Numbered from the stretch's first letter, positions 1-6,741 are shown. The stretch is 12,699 nt of DNA from Treponema sp. (GCA_031266255.1 JAISBK010000165.1:1-12699); one strand, 5' to 3'. Notes: generated by a model not told the origin, from the letters alone. Made by a program: numbers and translations.

Positions 1-92
1 CGTTGACCTCCGATAGATTGGTATTGCAACTTCATACTACCGTGTTTACGATGCCGTTTCTATGCCCTTCTATTTTCGCACTTCAAAAAAAA

Positions 93-159
93 ATTGGCCA
101 TACAATATTATTATAAGACACCGTTGAACAATAATATTTTTATAGTTAGTATGACCAAT
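93..159. repeat. Long imperfect inverted repeat in a non-coding leader
   Basis: The left arm is attggccatac (93-103) followed directly by aatattatt (104-112). The right arm is aataatatt (130-138), ten unpaired bases, then gtatgaccaat (149-159). The inner 9-bp arms pair perfectly and the outer 11-bp arms pair at 10 of 11 positions. The arms flank a 17-base centre. Across positions 1-262 I recognise no gene. The repeat could be an operator pair, a cruciform or the remnant of a small mobile element. No T-run of terminator type follows it, and nothing in the sequence decides between these options. Confidence 0.5.
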
Positions 160-262
160 GAATTGTTTGATGGACAATAGCCCATCCATATCTCTCAAGT
201 GGCTTGTGTTGGGTAGGTCTAACGGTACATACTTATGGGATATTTATCGTCAACCCATAGTC

Positions 263-331
263 AATCCCGTGCCTATTCTCCTTGTTTATCCCTTTATGCA
301 GCATTACTTTATAACCGGCTTGAACATAGGC
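263..331 (+). pseudogene. C-terminal scrap of a carbohydrate ABC-transporter permease (MalG type)
   Basis: Read in the frame starting at 263, this stretch gives 23 residues including VPILLVYPFMQHYFITGLNIG. That closely resembles the last transmembrane segment and C-terminal tail of MalG-type sugar permeases, which typically end in a pattern like P-I-L-(I/L)-V-(F/Y)-x-F-x-Q-(R/K)-Y-F-x-x-G-(L/I)-x-x-G-x-x-K-G. The final x-V-K-G and stop are missing because the sequence switches directly into a GH51 reading frame. Upstream of 263 the same frame stays open but does not resemble a permease, so the gene is also broken on that side. In intact loci a sugar permease gene commonly lies just upstream of the glycosidase gene, which fits a deletion having joined the two. 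Recognition rests on only 23 residues, so confidence is moderate. Confidence 0.45.
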
Positions 332-1065
332 AGGCCACCATACGAACGGCCTTTCCCTGCATTATTACACCGTACCGGGCAGCGACTGGAAGCATAAGGG
401 TTCGGCTATGGAATTCAACGAAGCCGAGTGGTTCATCACCATGAAAATGGATTCCCGCATGGATGAACTTATAGGCAAGCACAGCGTAATTATGGACAAG
501 TACGATCCTGAAAAAAAGGTAAGCCTTGTGGTTGACGAATGGGGGACCTGGTTTGATGTGGAGCCGGGGACCAATCCCGGCTTCCTCTACCAGCAAAACA
601 CCCTGCGGGATGCCCTGGTTGCAGGTCTTCACCTCAACATCTTCAACAACCATGCAGAACGGGTACGCATGGCGAATATCGCCCAGACTATCAACGTGCT
701 GCAATCGGTAATCCTTACCCAAGGCGCGAAGATGATCCTTACGCCGATCTACCATGTGTTTGATCTCTACAAGGTTCACCAGGACGTGGTGAAGCTGCTG
801 GTGTACGTGGAAAGTGATGCGGTTCAGGGTATGCCTGCGGTCAGTGCCAGCGCAGACTGTGAAAGTTGAACTGCGCGGCGCAACCGTAAGTTCCGCGGTA
901 CAGGTGAGTGGTAGCATCGTTACGGCGGAAAATATGACGGCCCACAACCCGTTCAGTAACCCTGACGCCATTAGGGTAAAGGATTTTTCTGGCATAGCTG
1001 TTTCCGGTGGAACCCTTACGGTGGAACTGCCGCCTATGTCGGTAGTAACGGTGGAGCTTAGGTGA
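330..1065 (+). pseudogene. GH51 alpha-L-arabinofuranosidase remnant (5'-truncated, frameshifted)
   Basis: Intact GH51 enzymes are about 500 residues and remove terminal arabinofuranosyl groups from arabinan and arabinoxylan. Only the C-terminal half survives here. The frame opens at 330 and reads NGLSLHYYTVPG (345-380), then from 408 the block with VVDEWGTWF, FNNHAERVRMANIAQTINVLQ and ILTP-YHVFDLYKVHQD. The Glu at 537-539 in DEWG corresponds to the family's catalytic nucleophile. The upstream half carrying the acid/base Glu is gone. After VSASA (about 840-854) the frame ends at 869, while homology resumes in another frame (AQTVKVELRG, from 850) and continues through the beta-sandwich domain to LPPMSVVTVELR and a stop at 1063-1065. 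There is no start codon in a normal context and no ribosome-binding site. It is a dead gene, immediately left of the tmRNA gene. Confidence 0.85.
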
Positions 1066-1067
1066 GT

Positions 1068-1112
1068 AAGCCCCTGTTCCAAAGGCTTCTCGGGGGAGGT
1101 CGAAGGGGCTTT
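1068..1112 (+). terminator. Weak hairpin after the GH51 remnant
   Basis: AAGCCCCT (1068-1075) can pair with AGGGGCTT (1104-1111), an 8-bp stem with a 28-base loop, three bases after the stop of the GH51 remnant. The following T-run is only three bases, so it is at best a poor intrinsic terminator. It may be a relic of the arabinofuranosidase operon end. Confidence 0.3.
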
Positions 1113-1165
1113 ACAGGATATTCTGCGTATTGGGCTGGTAACGTTGTTAGTACCGGCCCTGGCAC

Positions 1166-1195
1166 TTGACCAATCCGTTCTTTTATACGTATATT
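1166..1195 (+). promoter_or_regulatory. Sigma-70-type promoter of ssrA
   Basis: TTGACC (1166-1171) is followed after 18 bases by TATATT (1190-1195). The predicted start of transcription is near 1202. That leaves a 5' leader of about 9 bases before the mature tmRNA end at 1211, as expected for a precursor trimmed by RNase P. Both hexamers are close to consensus. Confidence 0.65.
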
Positions 1196-1210
1196 CTAAT
1201 CAATGCCTTC

Positions 1211-1554
1211 GGGGGTGCACCGGTTTCGACTGGTACGGTTCGGGGTGCAGGTTGCAGGTGGAGTGCCGAGCTCCTAACATTCGGCAAAAATTTAATTGCC
1301 GACAACGACAATTACAGCTACGCCTTAGCGGCATAACTGCGTGGGACCGTTCCGCCGCCTTGAGGGGCGAATCTCGCGACGCAATCAAGGCTGGTTGTCC
1401 TTCGCGTTCAGAAGAAGGATGATAAGAACCTTCTGAAATAAGGGCTGACCGCGCGCCGCGCAGCCAAGTCAGCCTCGAAATCCAATGCGTGGCTAAACCT
1501 GTAGAGGCTTGTATGTCGCGTACTAGGACGCGGGTTCGACTCCCGCCACCTCCA
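1211..1554 (+). ncRNA. ssrA: tmRNA (transfer-messenger RNA)
   Basis: This RNA rescues ribosomes stalled on broken messages, working with SmpB: it acts as an alanine tRNA and then as a short message that adds a degradation tag. The 5' end GGGGGTGCACCGGTTTCGAC is a typical tmRNA start. Its first seven bases GGGGGTG (1211-1217) pair with CACCTCC (1547-1553), including one G-U pair, to form the acceptor stem; A1554 is the discriminator. The T arm is GCGGG (1530-1534), loop TTCGACT, CCCGC (1542-1546). CCA is not encoded after the discriminator. At 344 nt it has the usual length for a one-piece tmRNA. The tag reading frame lies at 1298-1336. It is monocistronic, with its own promoter, and its 3' end faces the 3' end of the HD-GYP gene. 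Confidence 0.96.
1298..1336 (+). other. tmRNA tag-peptide reading frame (ADNDNYSYALAA)
   Basis: Starting at the resume codon GCC (1298-1300), the frame encodes ADNDNYSYALAA and ends at TAA (1334-1336). The C-terminal Y-A-L-A-A is the usual proteolysis signal read by ClpXP-type proteases. The frame is open further upstream (K-N-L-I before the Ala), so the resume codon is inferred from the usual Ala start and from the A/T-rich stretch directly 5' of it. Confidence 0.8.
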
Positions 1555-1584
1555 TCCTTTACATCTATTTTTCTGAAGCCGGGG

Positions 1585-2640
1585 TTATTGATTCTGTTGG
1601 GCTATCTCTTGAAACGTATCCTGCAGTACCAGTACCGCATCGGCAAGTAGGGGATCAAACTGGGTTCCCCGGCCTTTTCTCGTTATCCTTTGAGCCTCAG
1701 TATAGGAGCACGCGGTCTTGTATACCCTTGAACTTATCAAGGCGTCGTAGACGTCTACCAGAGAGACGATCCGGGCGGAGAGGGGTATCTCGTAGCCGCT
1801 AATGCCCCGGGGATACCCTTTCCCGTCAAAGCGCTCGTGGTGGCAGTAACAAATATCCCGGCAATGCTTTAAATAGCTGGTTTCGGTGTGGGTTAAGATC
1901 GATTCGATGATGTTTTTACCGATAACCGTATGGGTCTTCATGATCTCGAATTCTTCATGGTTGAATCTGCCGGGTTTAAGGAGGATCTTATCGGGAATAC
2001 CGATCTTCCCTATATCGTGGAGGGCCACGGATTTAACGATTATATCCGGTTCAAGGCTTCGCAGTTCATCTGCATACACCGAAGAGGAGCCTAAAAGATA
2101 GTCGATCAGGGCTTTGGAGAAAAACTGCGTCCGCTTGACATGATTACCTGACTCAAGGTTACGGTATTCAATAATATTGGCCATGGTTTGGAGCATATTA
2201 TCCAGGGTTGCGGTAAGCTCTGCGGTTTTTTTCTGCACCATGACTTCCAAGTTGTCACTGTAGTTCTTTAATTCGATCTGGTTCTTCACCCTGAGTTTTA
2301 CGGTCTCAGGCAGGAAGGGCTTAGAAATAAAATCCACCGCTCCTGCGGACAATGCTTCCGGTTCTGAGTCTGAGGTGGTGATGAAAATCACCGGAATCCG
2401 TTTGAGCTTCTTATCGGCCTTTATAACTTCCAGCAACTTGTAGCCGTTCATTTCCGGCATAAACACATCAAGGAGGATGATCTTAGGAAGTAGGGGGGTC
2501 TGGTACAATATCTTCAGAGCTTCTACGCCGTTTCTCGCGGTCGTAACGGTATACTCATCGCTCAATATCTCTTTCAGGACCATCACGTTTATTTCTGCAT
2601 CATCTACCACCAAAACAGAGGGAATCGGGCTGTTTATCAT
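1585..2640 (-). CDS. Response regulator with HD-GYP c-di-GMP phosphodiesterase output
   Basis: The 351-residue protein has a receiver domain (about 6-125) and an HD-GYP domain (about 150-345), joined by a short helical linker (about 125-150). In the receiver, D13/D14 form the acidic pocket, D58 (LLDVF) is the phosphoacceptor, and T89/S90 and K107 (SKPF) are the switch and Lys positions. The HD-GYP domain has the metal-binding pair H208-D209 in LHDIGKIGIPDK and the signature HHERFDGKGYP (267-277), the full set expected for an enzyme that hydrolyses c-di-GMP. It is cytoplasmic. The start is supported by AAGGGCGGG upstream of the ATG. It lies 15 bases downstream of an HPt gene on the same strand, so it is probably phosphorylated by that protein within a multistep phosphorelay. 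The sensor kinase is not in the window. Confidence 0.93.
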   Translation of the reverse strand: MINSPIPSVLVVDDAEINVMVLKEILSDEYTVTTARNGVEALKILYQTPLLPKIILLDVFMPEMNGYKLLEVIKADKKLKRIPVIFITTSDSEPEALSAGAVDFISKPFLPETVKLRVKNQIELKNYSDNLEVMVQKKTAELTATLDNMLQTMANIIEYRNLESGNHVKRTQFFSKALIDYLLGSSSVYADELRSLEPDIIVKSVALHDIGKIGIPDKILLKPGRFNHEEFEIMKTHTVIGKNIIESILTHTETSYLKHCRDICYCHHERFDGKGYPRGISGYEIPLSARIVSLVDVYDALISSRVYKTACSYTEAQRITRKGRGTQFDPLLADAVLVLQDTFQEIAQQNQ

Positions 2641-2655
2641 ACACGTATCCCGCCC

Positions 2656-3024
2656 TTACTCGTATTGCTCCAGCACCTCGTCAATACTTATGAGGGTTTT
2701 TTCATAACAACGGGTAATCATTTCAAGGGAATTATCGTATATGGTGCGGTTTTTCAGGTACCGTTCTAATTGCAGCGCCCTGGTGAACAGTTCGGTTAAG
2801 GATAGATTGGCAGCCATTCCTTTGATCGCATGCGTCACGGTCTGGGCGTTTTCGTAATCTTGGGCTTGGAGCGCGGTGATAAGATCCGTAAAATGGGTAT
2901 CGGTTTTGAGCTTACGCAGTAATTTAACATAGAGCGCCTTGTTATGCATCACCCGTTTTAGTCCTTCTTCGACGTTAATATAGACGGTCTCCGATTCATT
3001 GAGTTCCCGCATTGTGTCTGCCAT
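2656..3024 (-). CDS. HPt (histidine phosphotransfer) domain protein
   Basis: This small helical protein has the HPt signature VTHAIKGMAANL, whose His is the phosphorylated residue (residue 65 counted from the start chosen here). HPt proteins carry phosphate between a hybrid kinase and a response regulator. I chose the ATG at 3024-3022 (122 residues, starting MADTMREL). A GGGGG ribosome-binding site lies seven bases upstream of it, and a TATAAT box would place the transcript start at about the alternative ATG at 3039, which has no ribosome-binding site. The gene precedes the receiver/HD-GYP gene by 15 bases and is very likely its partner. No catalytic kinase domain is present. Confidence 0.88.
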   Translation of the reverse strand: MADTMRELNESETVYINVEEGLKRVMHNKALYVKLLRKLKTDTHFTDLITALQAQDYENAQTVTHAIKGMAANLSLTELFTRALQLERYLKNRTIYDNSLEMITRCYEKTLISIDEVLEQYE

Positions 3025-3042
3025 TGTATATGCCCCCATACA

Positions 3043-3048
3043 ATTATA
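3043..3048 (-). promoter_or_regulatory. Minus 10 box for the HPt/HD-GYP operon
   Basis: On the minus strand a perfect TATAAT occupies 3048-3043, preceded by TTGAT. No good minus 35 hexamer lies 16-18 bases upstream. The predicted transcript start near 3036 leaves a short leader carrying GGGGG before the ATG at 3024. The remaining intergenic DNA up to 3188 is AT-rich and holds only a weak 6-bp hairpin (3127-3143). Confidence 0.4.
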
Positions 3049-3188
3049 ATCAAGGTATTTACCAAAATGCTCTTGTTTTCTTTATGGTACCTGATTTTAT
3101 ATGCTGATTTCTTGTACTGAGTGTATGATTTTACTGAAAAATCGTCTATATCCTCATTTGATACGAGAAATCCGCAGCAGGATACGGA

Positions 3189-4892
3189 CTAGCGCAGGTA
3201 TTCCTGCTCGTACACGTGCAGCCGGGCATGCTCGGGGGCAAAACTCAGGGCTTGCTTGAGGTAGTATATCACGCGGCGCTGGTCTTTACGGCGGTGATAC
3301 AGCTCAACCATAGCGATAAGGCTATGCAAATTCCGGGGGTCTTCAAAGAGACTGGACCGGAGATCCTGTACAACCTCCTCTTCTGTAACCCCGATACGAC
3401 TGTGCAGGTAATAATACTCAGCCCTTTCCGTTCCCTTTTCTGTAAGTTTCAGCCGACTTTCTATGAGCGTCTTGGCTTCCCGCTGCCGTCCGGTATTAAT
3501 CAGGGCGGCGGCATAGACCATAGCGCCTGCTTCGTCGGCAGGATTTTGTTCATGGAATTCCTGAGCATAGGCAAAGGCCTTGCCGGTATTCCCTAGACCC
3601 TGCTCAACGCGGGAGGCGCTCAAAAGGTACTGATACCGGTGTTCACCGAGGAGCTTATCTACATAGCGGGAAGCCTCTTCCCAGTCTTCTCGCTGGACCG
3701 CGTCCTTGAAAACCAGGTCTATTACCTCAAGGGAAGGCTGCTCTGCCTGTAATAAGCTCTGCAGCAATTCCCGTCCCTCGTTTTGTTCCTCCCATCGTGG
3801 AGATTGCAGGAGCAGTGCTGCGGTATATACCGCTACCTGTTCATCCGTAGGGGATGCTTTGAGGATAGCCCGTAAATAGTTCAAGGCCGCACCCCGGTTA
3901 AGATAACCTTCCGCCTGAACTTTAGCCCGGAGAAACAGGTACAGCCGCTGATTCTTATTACTGTAGCGGTCCAGAGGAACCAGGGCCTTGAAAAATTGCC
4001 CCTGTTCTACCAGGGCATGGGCATACATAAGTATAAATTCCGGGTTCTGGCTGTCCTGTTGCAGAATCTCTGCAATAGCCGATTCTGCCCGGGGCCAATC
4101 CTGACCGGCATAGTAGGTTCGGGCAAGCTGGTGTTTCACCGTCATATTGTCCGGGGACTGAATAAGCAATTTCTCCAACAGAAGTATGGCTTCCTGTCGT
4201 TGCCCTGTTGCCTCGAGAATCCGGGCTTGACCCAATGCGGCAGGGTAACATTCCGCGGATAAACCGTAGGCCCGGGTATAGGCCTGGATTGCCCGATTGG
4301 GACGATTGGTATGTTCATAGATAAGTCCTATGAAATAGGGAGCCAGGACTGAACGAGGGTTTAATGCTTCTGCCCGCCTGAGATCCGGTAGGGCATCCAA
4401 GAGTCGTTCCGGCTGGTATGCGGCAAAATGTGAGCTAAAGGTGAGAAAGGGAAGTACCAGTTCCAGATAGTCTTGGGTATTTTGCCGCGGGGCAGTATAA
4501 ACCCCTGTTTCCCCATTGCGGAGGATCCGGCTATAGATATGGGTCTGGGATTGGGGCAGCACCGGAACTTGAGCCGGTAACGGAGGATAGGGGTAGAACT
4601 TGTGGAGCAGGTTCAAGATTACGGCGGTCATTATCCTGCCGAATTCATTGTCCCCTAAGTCCCTGGTACGGATCAAGTCCAGAGCACGCAAAAGAGACGA
4701 AGGGATTCCTTCTTCGGTTAAAGACCGGATATCATCCCCGATGCCTCTATCAGGCAACCTTGCTGGGGCTTCAGTTGCCAAAGGCTTATTTATGGGGAGG
4801 GGTGTTTCCTGGACCTGGGGTTGGGTACTGCAAGAAATGCCGAGCAGTACACCGATCCCCGCCAAGAGCAGACAAAGATAGCGCATGATCAT
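3189..4892 (-). CDS. TPR-repeat lipoprotein
   Basis: The 567-residue protein starts with a lipoprotein signal peptide: a short charged N-terminus, a hydrophobic run and the lipobox LGISC, with the acylated Cys at residue 21. The mature protein should therefore be anchored to a membrane on the periplasmic or outer face. After a Pro-rich linker and a region of unknown type (about 50-170), residues from about 170 to the C-terminus form tetratricopeptide-like helix pairs, for example YFIGLIYEHTNRPNRAIQAY and ALGQARILEATGQRQEAILL, with repeated A-L-x-P or S-P-x-N turns. TPR solenoids scaffold protein contacts, so a structural or assembly role is likely, but no specific function can be assigned. 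GGAGGG lies 12 bases before the ATG, immediately after the preceding membrane-protein gene, with a 22-base gap. The two are probably co-transcribed. Confidence 0.85.
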   Translation of the reverse strand: MIMRYLCLLLAGIGVLLGISCSTQPQVQETPLPINKPLATEAPARLPDRGIGDDIRSLTEEGIPSSLLRALDLIRTRDLGDNEFGRIMTAVILNLLHKFYPYPPLPAQVPVLPQSQTHIYSRILRNGETGVYTAPRQNTQDYLELVLPFLTFSSHFAAYQPERLLDALPDLRRAEALNPRSVLAPYFIGLIYEHTNRPNRAIQAYTRAYGLSAECYPAALGQARILEATGQRQEAILLLEKLLIQSPDNMTVKHQLARTYYAGQDWPRAESAIAEILQQDSQNPEFILMYAHALVEQGQFFKALVPLDRYSNKNQRLYLFLRAKVQAEGYLNRGAALNYLRAILKASPTDEQVAVYTAALLLQSPRWEEQNEGRELLQSLLQAEQPSLEVIDLVFKDAVQREDWEEASRYVDKLLGEHRYQYLLSASRVEQGLGNTGKAFAYAQEFHEQNPADEAGAMVYAAALINTGRQREAKTLIESRLKLTEKGTERAEYYYLHSRIGVTEEEVVQDLRSSLFEDPRNLHSLIAMVELYHRRKDQRRVIYYLKQALSFAPEHARLHVYEQEYLR

Positions 4893-4914
4893 AGGATACG
4901 AGTTCCCTCCTTAA

Positions 4915-5454
4915 TTATGAATTATGTTTAGTACCTAGAGAAATAAGTACCAAGGTAAGACCGGTTAGCACTACCAAGAGGGGCCACCAGTTCATGATGA
5001 ATTGAGAAAATGAGAAGGGGACGATATTAAAGGAAAAAACGAGCAGGACAGACCCTAAAACGACAAAGGCAATAGAAGGAACCACATACCGGCTTTGCAG
5101 CGCCCCATACCGGTGCCAACCTGCGGGAAACAGGGCGATCCCTGAAAAAACCGAGATGAGGGGCCAGGATTCTGAAAAGGTTACCGGGATGATCTTCAGG
5201 GCAGCGAGGAACAGAAAGAAACCGACCAGCATAAAAAAGGCGGCAAGAAAAAGATACAGGGAACGTTTGTTGAGTTTTATTGCTAAAACCGCACAGCCTG
5301 AACCCAAGATGACAAAAAAGAAGGCTACTAAAACGGATATCCGGGAAGTACCGGTAAGGTTTCCTAGGAGAAATGCGCTTCCCAGGAACATCAGTAGAAA
5401 CCCCATAATAAAAACAAGCCGGGCAACGGTTCGACGGATTAATGAAGAAACCAT
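4915..5454 (-). CDS. Six-helix integral membrane protein with internal duplication
   Basis: From the ATG at 5454 the protein is 179 residues and almost entirely hydrophobic, with about six predicted transmembrane segments. The last two pairs look like a duplicated unit: a G-F/S-x-L-x-F helix, then K-I-I-P-V-T-F or N-I-V-P-F-S-F, then W-P-L followed by another helix (ESWPLISVFSGIAL versus NWWPLLVVLTGLTL). This resembles the small membrane modules found in DUF5668/LiaF-like proteins. That match is by pattern only, so the function is unknown. An in-frame TTG at 5490 would add 12 Ser-rich residues. Neither start has a strong ribosome-binding site, and ATG is preferred. It lies 22 bases upstream of the TPR lipoprotein, suggesting an envelope-related unit. 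Confidence 0.75.
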   Translation of the reverse strand: MVSSLIRRTVARLVFIMGFLLMFLGSAFLLGNLTGTSRISVLVAFFFVILGSGCAVLAIKLNKRSLYLFLAAFFMLVGFFLFLAALKIIPVTFSESWPLISVFSGIALFPAGWHRYGALQSRYVVPSIAFVVLGSVLLVFSFNIVPFSFSQFIMNWWPLLVVLTGLTLVLISLGTKHNS

Positions 5455-5506
5455 ATTCTTACTATACCAGGAAGAAGAAGAAAAGCGCAAGTATGCGTTT
5501 CAGGGC

Positions 5507-5563
5507 AGTATAGGCGCCTTTTTTGTATCCTTCCTACTTACACCAGGTAATGTATGGTATAGT
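5507..5563. promoter_or_regulatory. Divergent promoter region between the membrane-protein gene and ddl
   Basis: On the minus strand TATACT (5512-5507) could be the minus 10 box of the membrane protein/lipoprotein operon. On the plus strand TATAGT (5558-5563) could serve ddl, giving a purine-rich leader of about 45 bases (5580-5612) ending in GAGGAAACC before the ATG. Neither has a convincing minus 35 hexamer, so the call rests on single boxes and position. Confidence 0.3.
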
Positions 5564-5616
5564 AATAGAGAGCCAAACTGAGCAAAAAAGAGAAAAAAAG
5601 AAAAAACGAGGAAACC

Positions 5617-6741
5617 ATGAACAAAAAAATCAAGGTAGGTATCTTGTTTGGGGGGAAGTCCGCTGAACATGAGGTGTCCCTCCAGTCGGCAAAAACGGTG
5701 TTTGATGCCCTGGACCGGGAGAAATATACCCCCATCCTCATCGGTATTGATAAATCCGGCAAGTGGTTGTTGAACGATGACGCATCCCAGTTTCTCCTTG
5801 ACCCGGACGATCCGCAACGGATTAGGCTTAATGTATCCAGTCATTCCGTGGCCTTGATTCCCCAGAGCCGGGGGGTCATTTCCAATGCACGTACCTTGCA
5901 ACAGGAGCAGAGCATTGATGTGATTTTTCCTCTACTCCACGGCCCTTGTGGAGAAGACGGGACGATTCAAGGACTTTTAAAGCTGGCGGATATCCCTTTT
6001 GTAGGCACCGGGGTCTTGGGGTCTGCCATTGGAATGGATAAAGATGTGATGAAACGCCTGCTTAGGGATGCGGGGATACCTATCGGCAAGTTCAGGGTCC
6101 TCAACGCCTCTGAGCCGCTGCCGGATTTTACCGAGCTTCGGGAAACCCTGGGACTGCCCCTGTTTGTTAAACCCGCCAATATGGGATCGTCGGTAGGGGT
6201 GAGCAAGATCCAGGATGCACCAGCATTGCAACGGGGTATCGAAGAAGCCTTCATGTATGACCGGAAGATCATTATTGAAGAATATATCCAAGGCCGGGAA
6301 CTGGAATGTTCGGTTCTCGATACGGCTCATACTGAGCCGCTTGCATCGGTTCCTGGGGAGGTCATTTCTTCCCATGAGTTTTATTCTTATGATGCCAAAT
6401 ACCTGGATGAAAAGGGCGCGGTGTTGGAAATTCCGGCATCCTTGCCGGCGCATACAACGAAAAAGATACAAGCCTTGGCAGTGCAAACCTTCAAGACCCT
6501 TGCCGGTGAAGGGCTTGCCCGGGTTGATTTTTTTCTTAAACCAGAGGGGAGCATCGTGGTCAATGAGATCAATACCATGCCGGGTTTTACTAAAATCAGC
6601 ATGTATCCCAAACTATGGGAGGCAAGCGGCATTTCCTATACGGCCCTGATTGATAGGCTCATTGAACTCGCGCTCCATCGTTTTGCTCAAGAGAAAAAGC
6701 TCAAAACCACGGTGGAACTAGTGGGGCTTACTCAACGGTAA
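5617..6741 (+). CDS. ddl: D-alanine--D-alanine ligase
   Basis: This enzyme joins two D-alanines using ATP, making the dipeptide that MurF adds to the peptidoglycan precursor in the cytoplasm. The 374-residue protein has the family's layout: an N-terminal domain with GILFGGKSAEHEVS (E17 binds the first D-Ala), the LHGPCGEDGTIQGLL loop (108-121), then an ATP-grasp domain with KPANMGSSVGV (K185), EEYIQGRELE (221-230), YDAKY (258-262), R302/D304 and the metal-binding VNEINTMPGFT (E317, N319). Tyr262 in the omega loop fits D-Ala-D-Ala rather than D-Ala-D-Lac synthesis. The start has AGGA six bases upstream. The somewhat long size fits the DdlA/VanA-like subgroup. Its 3' end overlaps the convergent MBL gene by 14 bases. 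Confidence 0.96.
   Translation: MNKKIKVGILFGGKSAEHEVSLQSAKTVFDALDREKYTPILIGIDKSGKWLLNDDASQFLLDPDDPQRIRLNVSSHSVALIPQSRGVISNARTLQQEQSIDVIFPLLHGPCGEDGTIQGLLKLADIPFVGTGVLGSAIGMDKDVMKRLLRDAGIPIGKFRVLNASEPLPDFTELRETLGLPLFVKPANMGSSVGVSKIQDAPALQRGIEEAFMYDRKIIIEEYIQGRELECSVLDTAHTEPLASVPGEVISSHEFYSYDAKYLDEKGAVLEIPASLPAHTTKKIQALAVQTFKTLAGEGLARVDFFLKPEGSIVVNEINTMPGFTKISMYPKLWEASGISYTALIDRLIELALHRFAQEKKLKTTVELVGLTQR

Noticed and set aside
1..35. Possible start of a minus-strand gene (ATG at 35-33, MKLQYQSIGGQ to the window edge), with TTGAAG and ATAGAA boxes at 17-base spacing upstream.
   Set aside because: Only 11 codons are visible, there is no good ribosome-binding site and the minus 10 box is poor; it cannot be told from chance.
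158..397. Open 79-codon plus-strand frame.
   Set aside because: Its middle matches a permease tail and its end is an out-of-frame reading of the GH51 remnant; it is a product of the deletion join and not a gene.
309..1082. A 257-codon minus-strand open frame over the GH51 remnant.
   Set aside because: It is antisense to clearly recognisable GH51 sequence and has no family resemblance itself.
1144..1422. Open frame across the tmRNA gene.
   Set aside because: It covers the tmRNA promoter and structural RNA; coding is excluded apart from the tag.
1500..1560. tmRNA 3' end as an attachment site for an integrated element.
   Set aside because: No integrase gene and no second copy of the ssrA 3' end occurs in the window; ordinary signalling genes follow.
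3127..3143. Hairpin GATTTT/AAAATC between the TPR and HPt genes as a terminator.
   Set aside because: Stem of only six A/T-rich pairs and no T-run on either strand.
5580..5612. Purine-rich tract (repeated A runs with single G) before ddl as a repeat element.
   Set aside because: It is irregular in unit length and is explained as an A-rich leader with a ribosome-binding site.
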